NCBI GenBank assembly: GCA_029932855.1
Contig: JAOZPG010000001.1
Coordinates: 245,084-309,083, forward strand
Origin: Bacteroidales bacterium
GTDB lineage: Bacteria > Bacteroidota > Bacteroidia > Bacteroidales > VadinHA17
Direction: 5' to 3'
DNA: 64,000 nucleotides
Positions 1-9,089 of this stretch are shown here, piece by piece. A program made the translations under genes and the position numbers. Under the pieces are notes generated by a model. It was not told the origin of the DNA. It did no database searches and worked only from the letters and a program-made list of their open reading frames with translations. Numbering within the stretch: the stretch's first letter is position 1; each line of letters opens with the position of its first letter.

Positions 1-640
1 TGCATGCGTTTGCATCAGTAATAGTAACAGAATAGTTTCCGGCAGTAAGGCCGGAAATATCCTCTGTTGTTTCACCATTGCTCCATGCAAATGAATAGGG
101 CTGTGTCCCGCCTGAGACAGTAATATCAACAGAACCGTCATTACCTCCATTGCACAAAGCATCCGTGGCTGTCCCCGTAACAGATAGTGGTGCAGCGGGC
201 TCGGTAACAACATAATCACCAGTCTCTATACAGGCATTGGCATCAGTAACCGTAACAGAATAGTTTCCTGCTATAAGACCAGAGATATCCTCTGTTGTTT
301 CGCCATTGCTCCACAGGTATGTATATGGAGGTGTTCCTCCCGAAACAGTAATATTTATTGTTCCGTCGCTTCCCCCATTACATGAAACATTAGTTATTGA
401 TTCTGTAATTAGTATGGCAGCCGCAGGTTCATTAATAGTATAGTCAGCTGTTCCGGTACAACCTTTTGCATCTGTAATGAGTATAGAATAGTTTCCGGCG
501 GTAAGGCCGGATATATTCTCTGTTGTTTCACCATTGCTCCATGAATAAGTATAAGGTGTATTTCCCCCGCTTACAGAAATATCAATAGCACCATTATTCC
601 CGGCATAGCAAAGAATATCTGTAATACTTTCTGTGATTAC
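1..640 (-). repeat. In-frame tandem repeat, 228-bp period (76 aa), coding for SprB-type repeats
   Basis: The string tctgttgtttc(a/g)ccattgctcca recurs at about 63, 291 and 519, exactly 228 bp apart. Confidence 0.85.
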
Positions 641-964
641 AATAGGATCGGGTTCATAAAGGTTGACACCGGCACTTACTACCAGATGGTCGGGAGAGGA
701 TGAATCTTCAACATTCACCCAGTAGAAATTTTCACTAAGTCCTGTGATAATTGAAAATGTATCGGATGTTGAAAATTGCTGAAGGGTTGACCATGTGTAA
801 ATATACGGAGGGGTTCCGCCATCTACGTGAACGGTTATGCTCCCGTCGCTACCACCATTACAGCTAGCAGAGTCAACAGTAAAGCTTAGTGACATCTGGC
901 TGAAACCGGTCTGTCCCAGAAGGCTTATCAGAAAAATAAATATAGCAGTTACTATTTTTTTCAT
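1..964 (-). CDS. SprB-repeat (PKD-like) secreted adhesin-type protein, N-terminal part; runs off the window edge
   Basis: Not in ORF track because it has no stop in the window. Reverse-strand reading from ATG at 964 gives [58 protein letters not shown]... followed by repeats of the form [51 protein letters not shown]. Confidence 0.88.
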   Translation of the reverse strand, partial: [321 protein letters not shown]

Positions 965-1165
965 TTCCAGCTTCACCTTTATTAATAAGGCATATTATTC
1001 AGATGGGATATATTTTTATAAAACTACAAATCAAATTTAATAAAAAGACGAAAAATATGTTTATTTGCTTGCTTAATCTTATAAAGATAGGCCCTGGAGC
1101 AAATCTGTTGCATTAAATCAGAGTGATTTATATCACCGGAACAAGGTGATCTGCCTCATGGTTTA

Positions 1166-2389
1166 TTAGCTTTCCTGGATAATAAATTTGCGTGTAATAT
1201 AACGAACGGGATACCATGATGCCAGGTAGCCAATTATCATTACTGTAACAAAAACCATAAAAAAGTCGGAGGCAACCATCTTTACCGGGTAAGCATCAAT
1301 AACAAAAGATCCGCTTCCCTGTAGCCGGATAATACCAAAAGTTTGCTGTGCCCAGCATATTAGTGTGCCGAGTGCAAGTCCCATCAAAGTTCCGGATAAA
1401 GTGATTAACCAGCCCTCATAAAGGAATACTTTTCGTATTCGCTTAATATCAGCCCCCATGCTTCTAATAACAGTTATATCTTTCTTTTTTTCAATTATGA
1501 GCATGGTTAGCGATCCAATAATATTAAATGAAGCAACAATAAGGATAAAGGTAAGTATGAAAAATATGGCCCATTTTTCAGTTTTCATTATCCTGTATAA
1601 CAACTCTTCCTGTTCGTACCTGTTCTTTACAAGGAATTTTTCTCCCATAATAGTTTTTATTTCCTGCTGTACCTGCAAGGGATCATAGGCCGGATCAACT
1701 TTTAACTCAAGGAAACTGATATCTGAGCTGATATCCAGGAGTTTTCTTGCAAAATCTATGGGAACAATTACATATTTCTGATCAAAATCCTGCTGTATGG
1801 CAAATATCCCTGAAGGGAAAACATACTTTCTGTTAAATGCTCTGTCAGGGTTCATAGTTAATCTGGCATTTTTTTTGGGAACGTAAATTACCAGTGGATT
1901 GACAAAACTTAATCCTACAGCCAGTTTTATGGCAATCCCCTGTCCTATGACGGCATAATCATTATTCCCCTGCTGAAGGATAAAATCACCATCAATGATC
2001 ATGCTGTCTATACCACTCATTTTTACAAAATCATCACTTACTCCTTTTATGGTGGCTATATATTGCTTGTTTCCGTATTTAAGCAGTGCATTTTCTTCAA
2101 TAACCTCAGTGATATACAAAACACCTTTGTTTTGTCTTAGCATTGATATTTCAGGTAATTCCGATGAAAAACGTTTTCCTTCGGCAATACTGATCTTCAG
2201 GTCCGGATTAAAAGAATTAAACAGGGAATGTACAAGTGCATCAAAACCATTGAATACCGACAAGACCACTATAAGTGCCATTGTTCCTGTTGCAACACCA
2301 ATAACGGAGATTGCAGATATCAGGTTGATAGTATTCTGTGTTTTTTTTGCGAATAAGTATCTGCGGGCAATAAATAATGAAAAGTCCAT
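1166..2389 (-). CDS. ABC transporter permease, LolC/LolE/FtsX-MacB family
   Basis: MDFSLFIARRYLFAKKTQNTINLISAISVIGVATGTMALIVVLSVFNGF is typical of the LolC/E N-terminus; FtsX-like C-terminal TM region. Confidence 0.9.
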   Translation of the reverse strand: MDFSLFIARRYLFAKKTQNTINLISAISVIGVATGTMALIVVLSVFNGFDALVHSLFNSFNPDLKISIAEGKRFSSELPEISMLRQNKGVLYITEVIEENALLKYGNKQYIATIKGVSDDFVKMSGIDSMIIDGDFILQQGNNDYAVIGQGIAIKLAVGLSFVNPLVIYVPKKNARLTMNPDRAFNRKYVFPSGIFAIQQDFDQKYVIVPIDFARKLLDISSDISFLELKVDPAYDPLQVQQEIKTIMGEKFLVKNRYEQEELLYRIMKTEKWAIFFILTFILIVASFNIIGSLTMLIIEKKKDITVIRSMGADIKRIRKVFLYEGWLITLSGTLMGLALGTLICWAQQTFGIIRLQGSGSFVIDAYPVKMVASDFFMVFVTVMIIGYLASWYPVRYITRKFIIQES

Positions 2390-2440
2390 GAGGGATCTTC
2401 AATAGTAAGATTGCAATTTAGTTATTATTCTAATAAAAAA

Positions 2441-2520
2441 AGGGTCCCTGGCAGGATTTTAACCCGCACCTTTCTGCCTGAATGGGCAGCTTATTCTGTC
2501 AGTTAAAATACAGGGACCCT
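2441..2520 (-). ncRNA. tRNA-like element (degenerate or pseudo-tRNA cloverleaf)
   Basis: Minus-strand AGGGTCCCTGTATTTTAACTGACAGAATAAGCTGCCCATTCAGGCAGAAAGGTGCGGGTTAAAATCCTGCCAGGGACCCT: perfect 10-bp terminal inverted repeat, T-arm-like GCGGG-TTAAAAT-CCTGC, anticodon-stem-like CTGCC-CATTCA-GGCAG (6-nt loop), D-arm-like TTTTAACTGACAGAAT. Confidence 0.5.
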
Positions 2521-2642
2521 AGAATTGTGTTTTGCAAAAGTCTGGCAAAAATAAAAATTATTTAACAGGACTAAATGCCTGTATAGTGCCATTTATTGAA
2601 AGTTATGAACATTTACAGTGTCAAGCAACAAAAAGCTTAAGT

Positions 2643-2984
2643 TCAGGAGTTCTTTAATAATTGATCGATATTATCTGCATAATCCAGTGAATCATCCAGA
2701 TAAAATGCCAGTTCGGGGATAGATCTTACCTGGTGCCTGATCTTTTTTGATAATTCATTTCTCAGGAAACTGGTCTTCTCGATTATTTTTTCAAGGAGTT
2801 CATCTTTATTATCTGAAGGAAAAAGGCTAAGATATATTTTTGCCAGGCCCAGGTCGGGACTGACATGAACCACGGTAACCGTAATTATTGTTAAATTAGA
2901 AAAACTCCTTGCGTTTTGCTGAAAAATTATTGATAGTTCTTTTTGGATTAATCTTGAAACTTTTTTCTGCCTGGTAGACTCCAT
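2643..2984 (-). CDS. rbfA: 30S ribosome-binding factor RbfA
   Basis: MESTRQKKVSRLIQKELSIIFQQ...VHVSPDLGLAKIYLSLF...IRHQVRSIPELAFYLDDSLDYADNIDQLL matches RbfA architecture. Confidence 0.92.
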   Translation of the reverse strand: MESTRQKKVSRLIQKELSIIFQQNARSFSNLTIITVTVVHVSPDLGLAKIYLSLFPSDNKDELLEKIIEKTSFLRNELSKKIRHQVRSIPELAFYLDDSLDYADNIDQLLKNS

Positions 2985-3130
2985 CTTTTTGGATTTATAA
3001 TGTGATACAAAAGTACGATTTTTAATTTTTGTCTTCTATAAAGACTTCATTATCCTGTTTCCTTTATTATTAATTAACAATTTATAGCTTTGCAGTGTTT
3101 AAAACAAAGGCATTTATTTAAGTTTAGAAA

Positions 3131-4120
3131 ATGGATACAGTAGTCAGCGGAATAAGATCGACCGGTAAATTACATTTAGGTAATTATTTTGGTGCATTAA
3201 AGAATTTTGTAAAGATGCAGAATGAAAATCACTGTTATTTTTTCATTGCTGATTATCATTCTTTAACCACTCATCCTACACCTGAGAACCTGCATGAAAA
3301 TGTAAAACAGGTTCTTGCCGAATACCTTGCATGCGGGATAGACCCTGAGGTAGCTACAGTTTTTCTCCAAAGCGACATTCCCGAAATACCTGAATTATAC
3401 CTCCTGTTGAATATGAATTCTTATATAGGGGAGCTTGAGCGAACAACTTCTTTTAAAGACAAGGTAAGATTGCAGCCTGATAATGTAAATGCAGGACTCT
3501 TAACCTATCCTGTTTTAATGGCTACGGATATTATTATACACAAAGCAAGCAAGGTGCCTGTGGGCAAGGACCAGGAGCAGAATCTTGAAATGACAAGGAA
3601 ATTTGCCAGGCGTTTTAACAATATGTATAAGGTTGATTATTTCCCGGAGCCAACTGCCTATAATTTTGGAGAGACACTTGTTAAGATACCGGGACTGGAC
3701 GGAAGTGGTAAAATGGGTAAGTCGGAAGGTAACGCTGTTTATCTTACTGATTCTCCCGGTGTAATAAGGAAAAAAGTAATGAAGGCGGTTACAGATAGCG
3801 GTCCTACAAAAATGAACCAGGACCCCTCAGAGCCGATAAAAAATCTTTTTACAATTATGCAGGTAGTTTCGGAAGCTCAGACTTTTGATTATTTTAAGGA
3901 ACAGTATAAGAACTGTTCCATCAGGTACGGTGACCTGAAAAAGCAACTGGCGGAGGATATTATTAAGTTTACAGATCCTCTCAGGACCAGGTTTGAAGAA
4001 TTATATTCCGATAATGATTACCTGGGCAGGATAGTAAATATGGGTGCCGAAAAAGCCAGGCAAAGTGCTTCCCAAACATTAAAAGAAGTAAGGGAAATAA
4101 TCGGGTTTAAGAAGTTCTAA
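3131..4120 (+). CDS. trpS: Tryptophanyl-tRNA synthetase
   Basis: MDTVVSGIRSTGKLHLGNYFGAL (HxGN class I motif) and GKMGKSEGN (KMSKS-like). Confidence 0.95.
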   Translation: MDTVVSGIRSTGKLHLGNYFGALKNFVKMQNENHCYFFIADYHSLTTHPTPENLHENVKQVLAEYLACGIDPEVATVFLQSDIPEIPELYLLLNMNSYIGELERTTSFKDKVRLQPDNVNAGLLTYPVLMATDIIIHKASKVPVGKDQEQNLEMTRKFARRFNNMYKVDYFPEPTAYNFGETLVKIPGLDGSGKMGKSEGNAVYLTDSPGVIRKKVMKAVTDSGPTKMNQDPSEPIKNLFTIMQVVSEAQTFDYFKEQYKNCSIRYGDLKKQLAEDIIKFTDPLRTRFEELYSDNDYLGRIVNMGAEKARQSASQTLKEVREIIGFKKF

Positions 4121-4122
4121 AA

Positions 4123-4156
4123 AAAATAAAGCCAGGAATTGTATCCCTGGCTGCCT
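4123..4156. terminator. Candidate terminator hairpin between convergent trpS and the Na/Pi cotransporter gene
   Basis: AGCCAGG-AATTGTATC-CCTGGCT hairpin (about 4130-4152) next to an A-rich tract; lies between convergent genes. Confidence 0.5.
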
Positions 4157-4221
4157 TGAATTTAATCAAGTATATCGAAAGATTGCCTGTATTTAATAAG
4201 GCACAAAATCCATGCCAGAAG

Positions 4222-6312
4222 TTAACTCCATTCCAGCAAAATCCTGGCAATATTTGTTGCGTGGCTGGTAATCATTTTGAAACTGGTAATAAGTTCCAGG
4301 TGCATCTCACTGCTCTCAATAGACTGGCTTATTTCCTGTCTTATACGCTGAAAATGCTGTCTCTCAAGTTCAATTGCCACCTGGCGGTATTTCCGGTTTT
4401 TTTGTTTCATTTCTTTAGCTTTCTCAAGATTCAGTTCAGTAAAAACATTAATAGCCCGTCTGATCTGTTTTTGAGTGCTTGTATGATAAGCCATGAGTTC
4501 TTTCTTGCCTTCATCAGTAAATTCCTGAGAACTATGAACCCAGTCATATGCCCTGCTGATCAGATTTTTAGATATCAGGTCTGCAATTTGTTCAAATTCT
4601 TTAATAGTATACATGATCTGAAAGCTTTCGTTAACCCTTTCTTCACTAATATCTTCCCGCGTAATCTTTCTCAGGTATGAATTTATCTTATCATGTAAAT
4701 AATTAATTTGCTTTTCCTGTTTTCTTATATTTTCCAGTACCGCTATGTCTTTAACAAAGAATGGTAGAATTATATCATCTGCCATATCCTGCACCATATC
4801 ACCCATCCGGCAAACCTCTTGTTTTGCAAGTGAGAGAGCAAGAGCAGGGTTATTTATTATATTCTCATCAAGATATTTTACTTTGATCTCAGACTTTTCT
4901 TCAGGTATTTTATCGGGGAGTATTTTATCTATCAGAAGGACAAATTGTTTTGTAAACGGTAAAAACAGTATTGTAAGTGAAAGGTTAAATATAGTATGGG
5001 CATTGGCGATTTGCCTGGGAAGTACCTTAGCCATATATTCCATTCTTGACAATCCTGCCTCTGCTGCAGGAGATATTTGCTGAATAAGCTCTGCAAATTT
5101 TGGTATCCACCATACGAAGATCAATATACCTAAAATCTTGAATAAAGTATGTGCCAGGGCAACCTTACGGGCAGCCCTGTTTGCCTTAAGGCTTGCAAGT
5201 ATGGCTGTGATGGCTGTGCCCAGATTTGCTCCCAGTAAAAGAGAGATCGCAGCTTCCAGGCTTATCATTCCCTGGCTTGATATTATAATTATTATACCTA
5301 TAAAAGCACTGCTGCTCTGGAATAAAGCTGTAAGAGCGGCTCCTATTAATATTCCATACAGTGGATTTTCAAGTCCCAACAGAATTTGCATGAATGGCTC
5401 GTATGTTCTTAAGGGGGCCATTGCTTCCGACATAATTTGAATTCCAAAGAACAGTATCCCAAATCCCAGTATGCTGTCTCCGGCATTCTTAAATTTCCTG
5501 TTATTGGAGAACAGCTTTAAGCCAAAACCAATTGCAATAAACCATAATGAGTAATCGCTAAGCTTAAAGGCAATGATCTGTGCTGTTACGGTTGTTCCTA
5601 TATCTGCTCCCAGAATAATACCAAGCGATTGTGCAAAGCTCATCAGGCCCGATTGTACAAATCCAACCAGCATAACCGTTGTTGCACTGCTGCTTTGTAT
5701 AATCATTGTTACCAGTGCCCCCATAAATACTGCTATAAACCTGTTATTGGTCAGGCCTGTAAGTATGGTCCTCATTTTTTCCCCGGCAGCTTTTTTCAGT
5801 CCCTCACTCATCATTAGCATACCCATTAAAAACAGGCTCAAACCACCTATAAGTCCAGTTAATAAAATAAACAACCATTTTGAATCCCGGGCATGGGCAG
5901 AAAAAACCAGGAGCCCGCTTTTTATATTTATTGTCCTTGCAGATATATAATAATCTCCGGGTTCTGAACCCAGTTTTATATAGCATATTACATAGCCAAG
6001 ACTGTCGGAGACAGATACAGGAGAACTGATACTAAATCCTTCTGATCCCGGGGGTTGTGATATTAGCTCAAAACCAACTATTACTCCTTCAACTGCTTTC
6101 ATGTCTTTATCCACTACCTGTAAGCGCAAAGGCTTGGGGATCTTTTCCAGAGTTGTCTGATACTGGTTGTCACCTGAAAAATTAAGATAAAATTCAGAGT
6201 GGGGCTTGATCAGCTTTAAGGATGACTGATCCCTTCCTGACAGATGAACCGGGTTAATAAGGAGGGCAATGACAGAAATAAGGGAAACAATATATTTATT
6301 GAAGCTTATCAT
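4222..6312 (-). CDS. Na/Pi cotransporter family protein with PhoU-like C-terminus and N-terminal Ig-like domain
   Basis: GLIGGLSLFLMGMLMMSEGLKKAAG and duplicated QSSSATTVMLVGFVQSGLM / FQSSSAFIGIIIIISSQGMI motifs of NptA/PhoU-type transporters; extra about 130 aa N-terminal region after a signal peptide. Confidence 0.9.
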   Translation of the reverse strand: MISFNKYIVSLISVIALLINPVHLSGRDQSSLKLIKPHSEFYLNFSGDNQYQTTLEKIPKPLRLQVVDKDMKAVEGVIVGFELISQPPGSEGFSISSPVSVSDSLGYVICYIKLGSEPGDYYISARTINIKSGLLVFSAHARDSKWLFILLTGLIGGLSLFLMGMLMMSEGLKKAAGEKMRTILTGLTNNRFIAVFMGALVTMIIQSSSATTVMLVGFVQSGLMSFAQSLGIILGADIGTTVTAQIIAFKLSDYSLWFIAIGFGLKLFSNNRKFKNAGDSILGFGILFFGIQIMSEAMAPLRTYEPFMQILLGLENPLYGILIGAALTALFQSSSAFIGIIIIISSQGMISLEAAISLLLGANLGTAITAILASLKANRAARKVALAHTLFKILGILIFVWWIPKFAELIQQISPAAEAGLSRMEYMAKVLPRQIANAHTIFNLSLTILFLPFTKQFVLLIDKILPDKIPEEKSEIKVKYLDENIINNPALALSLAKQEVCRMGDMVQDMADDIILPFFVKDIAVLENIRKQEKQINYLHDKINSYLRKITREDISEERVNESFQIMYTIKEFEQIADLISKNLISRAYDWVHSSQEFTDEGKKELMAYHTSTQKQIRRAINVFTELNLEKAKEMKQKNRKYRQVAIELERQHFQRIRQEISQSIESSEMHLELITSFKMITSHATNIARILLEWS

Positions 6313-6450
6313 CTGCTGCGTTTATATCTTATATTAGCTAAGTTACTAAAATCCCGGCAATATTAATGTTGATCAATTTCCATGGAGACTGAAAGATGCA
6401 GCAGGCTGATCCCGGGTGAGTATATTATAAGATATTACCGGGAAAGAATA

Positions 6451-8880
6451 TTATGAGATACTATATTTAAGAGAGAAGAAAAAATTGCGACCCGGAGAAA
6501 CTATTCCTGATGAATATGGTCTGTACCTATAGTTCAGGATATTATCAATGCCAAGGAAAATAGAGACTTTTTCATTGGGCCGGAAAGCTGTTTTCAGGTT
6601 AAGAGTGTACCATGAAGGGGAGTAAGGTTTTCCCTGGTCGTCAAGTTCATACATGGCTGACTTTGATTGTTCTTCCGGAGCAAGGTTTTTATTTGAAAGC
6701 TTTCCGTTGTATAGTACAGAGAGGTTTGCATTAAGTTTCTCTTTTTCAAATAAGAGATGTATTCCTCCATATATGGGAGGAACGTGTCTTAAAGCCAGCT
6801 GCTTATTATCCCTTCCTTTAATAAAGGTGATGTCGCTTTTAAGCGAAACAAGTGATGACAGATAAAGCTTCATGTCAAGGTTAAATCCGTATATCCTGGC
6901 CTTTCCTGCATTAACTACCGCATAAACCTTACTTATTTCTCCATCATACATTATAGAATCCTGTCCGTTAAAATCAAATTCACGCCTGAGCATTACATTT
7001 TCCAGAAAAGTATAAAATGCTGTTATCTCAATATCAGCAATATCACCTGTTTTTTTTATCCAGCCCAGGTCTATATTATAAGAATATTCAGGTTCCAGAT
7101 TCTCATTAGGAACAACCACATTACCCGGTTCAGAGTCAAATATCTTGGCAACATCATCAATGTTCGGGGCCCTGAATCCTGATGCAAGGTTGATATTTAA
7201 TTGTGAATTTTCATTCTGTCTGTAAACAAGTCCCAGGGAAGTATTAAAAGCACCATTATCGAGAAGAATATTATCAAAGGGCAAATTATAAAATGAATTG
7301 TCTTCAATGGTCGAATGCAGGTAAACGTAATTATATCTCAGTCCCGTGTTGAGTGTATATTTTTCATTGAAATTATATTTCAGAATGGAATATAAAGCCA
7401 TTGAATAATAATGATTCAATCCATCGGGATACCGGCTTGAAACCGGAATATCAGACGACGGGGATGTCAAATTGTCTATATTTTCTCCACTGGCAACAGA
7501 TGTGACATTATTAAATATCCCTTCAAGGCCGTAGAAAGCGGTTAATGAATCCCCAAGTTTTTTATTCATATCAAGGTTAGCAGAAAAGATATCCACTTCT
7601 TCGAAGCGATGGCTTAGAATATTTTCATGGAGTTTTCTGGAGTGCCTGCTTTCCTGATAGTTCTGGTATGCAATTGTAAATTTTGAGTTATCATAAAAGC
7701 CTGTTTTCTTTTCAAAATTTCCATTAAGGGAATGCATTAACCATTTTTGGGGACCGTAATACCAGTCGGCATATTTCAATTGTTCATCTTTATACTGTAT
7801 AAGCCTGTCATATCTTGGGATATCCGAGCTGCCGGAATAATGGAAACTGTAATTAAGGTTCACCTTTTCCCGTGGCATGAACCTGATCTTAGTGCTTAAG
7901 TTCAATTGTGAGTAACCTGAGCTTTTCTGCACCAGGGGATTCTTATTAAGCAGGATAGTATCCCTGTTATCAATCCTTGCAACATATTCTTTCCTAAGGT
8001 AAGAATCCGGACCTTTTCTCCCCATAAGCAGGTCGCTATAACTACTATAGCTAATACTCCCCAGGAAAGCCCATTTTTTCAATCCTATATTCATATCGAG
8101 GTGACCCAACCGTTCATTATTGGCGCTTGAGAAACGTGTGAGTGCTGTAGTTGAAAAAAATATATTATTACTTGTTGAAAGCTTTGGAGATAAGCTATGA
8201 AAATCCATAACGCCTCCCAGGGCATCACTTCCGTAAATAACTGAACCTGGTCCGTATACTACCTCAGCCTGTTCAATAATATTAGGGTCCAGTGAGATTA
8301 CATTTTGCAGGTTGCCGCTGCGGTAAATAGCGTTATTTAAACGTACTCCATCAACTACCAGTAGCACAGAGTTTGCAGCAAAGCCCCTGATCATGGGACT
8401 GCCTCCGCCAAGTTGTGACTTTTGAAGAAACACTGAATTATCAATTCCCAGCAGATCGGCTGCAGTCTGAGGATTATTTATTTCGATATCCCTGCGTGAA
8501 AGGATACTTATTTTATTCGGCACCTCATTTTTTTCCTGTTCCCATCGGTTCACGGCAAGAACTATTTCATTAAGCAGTCTTACATCCCTGTCAAGGAAAA
8601 CCTGGAAGCCGGTTTTTCCCAGATCGGCTATACATATACTTATTCTTTTATAGGAGGGATGCTGTAAGAAAACCGTATCAACCGGAGAAAAAATATCAAG
8701 TGATGCCTTTCCATCCTGGTCAGTGATTACCGATCTGTTCATAGCCCTGTTAAAAACAGCAACATTTACCACCGGTAATCCGCTTGTCCTGTCACTGATC
8801 CTTATCACTTGTGCTTCAGCCCCAAGAGAAGGCATAAAGACCAAAACTGTTAATATGACTTTATATATATATGACAGCAT
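6451..8880 (-). CDS. TonB-dependent outer membrane receptor with carboxypeptidase-regulatory-like N-terminal domain
   Basis: Plug region GGGSPMIRGFAANSVLLVVDGVRLNNAIYRSGNLQNVISLDPNIIEQAEVVYGPGSVIYGSDALGGV; C-terminal beta-strand ending FFFSLKYSIS. Confidence 0.93.
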   Translation of the reverse strand: MLSYIYKVILTVLVFMPSLGAEAQVIRISDRTSGLPVVNVAVFNRAMNRSVITDQDGKASLDIFSPVDTVFLQHPSYKRISICIADLGKTGFQVFLDRDVRLLNEIVLAVNRWEQEKNEVPNKISILSRRDIEINNPQTAADLLGIDNSVFLQKSQLGGGSPMIRGFAANSVLLVVDGVRLNNAIYRSGNLQNVISLDPNIIEQAEVVYGPGSVIYGSDALGGVMDFHSLSPKLSTSNNIFFSTTALTRFSSANNERLGHLDMNIGLKKWAFLGSISYSSYSDLLMGRKGPDSYLRKEYVARIDNRDTILLNKNPLVQKSSGYSQLNLSTKIRFMPREKVNLNYSFHYSGSSDIPRYDRLIQYKDEQLKYADWYYGPQKWLMHSLNGNFEKKTGFYDNSKFTIAYQNYQESRHSRKLHENILSHRFEEVDIFSANLDMNKKLGDSLTAFYGLEGIFNNVTSVASGENIDNLTSPSSDIPVSSRYPDGLNHYYSMALYSILKYNFNEKYTLNTGLRYNYVYLHSTIEDNSFYNLPFDNILLDNGAFNTSLGLVYRQNENSQLNINLASGFRAPNIDDVAKIFDSEPGNVVVPNENLEPEYSYNIDLGWIKKTGDIADIEITAFYTFLENVMLRREFDFNGQDSIMYDGEISKVYAVVNAGKARIYGFNLDMKLYLSSLVSLKSDITFIKGRDNKQLALRHVPPIYGGIHLLFEKEKLNANLSVLYNGKLSNKNLAPEEQSKSAMYELDDQGKPYSPSWYTLNLKTAFRPNEKVSIFLGIDNILNYRYRPYSSGIVSPGRNFFFSLKYSIS

Positions 8881-8971
8881 ACCTGCTTTAATGGGTGTGA
8901 GGTTTTAACCGGGTTAAAGTTGTAGCAAAAACTATTCCATTTTTTGATGTTTTTTTAGGTTTTCCTCAATA

Positions 8972-9087
8972 AAAAAGTTTTACTTTTATACAGATTGTAT
9001 GCATTGCCTTTATGGTTTTATTTCTTTATGGGTATTACATTTGCTGATGCATAGAACATTAAGTCTTAGCTAAAAAGTTTTACTTTT
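8972..9087. promoter_or_regulatory. Duplicated palindromic motif AAAAGTTTTACTTTT in a divergent intergenic region
   Basis: aaaaagttttactttt at 8972-8987 and again at 9072-9087; each contains AAAAGT-TTT-ACTTTT dyad symmetry; spacing exactly 100 bp. Confidence 0.45.
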
Positions 9088-9089
9088 CA

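Noticed and set aside
1-640. Regular direct repeats at the left edge as a possible CRISPR or intergenic repeat array
   Set aside because: The 228-bp period is a multiple of 3, the reverse frame is open, and the peptide matches SprB-type repeats, so this is a coding repeat.
4156-5950. Plus-strand ORFs antisense to the Na/Pi cotransporter (174, 112, 100, 125 and 62 aa)
   Set aside because: They are antisense to a clear long coding gene and have no recognisable family signature.
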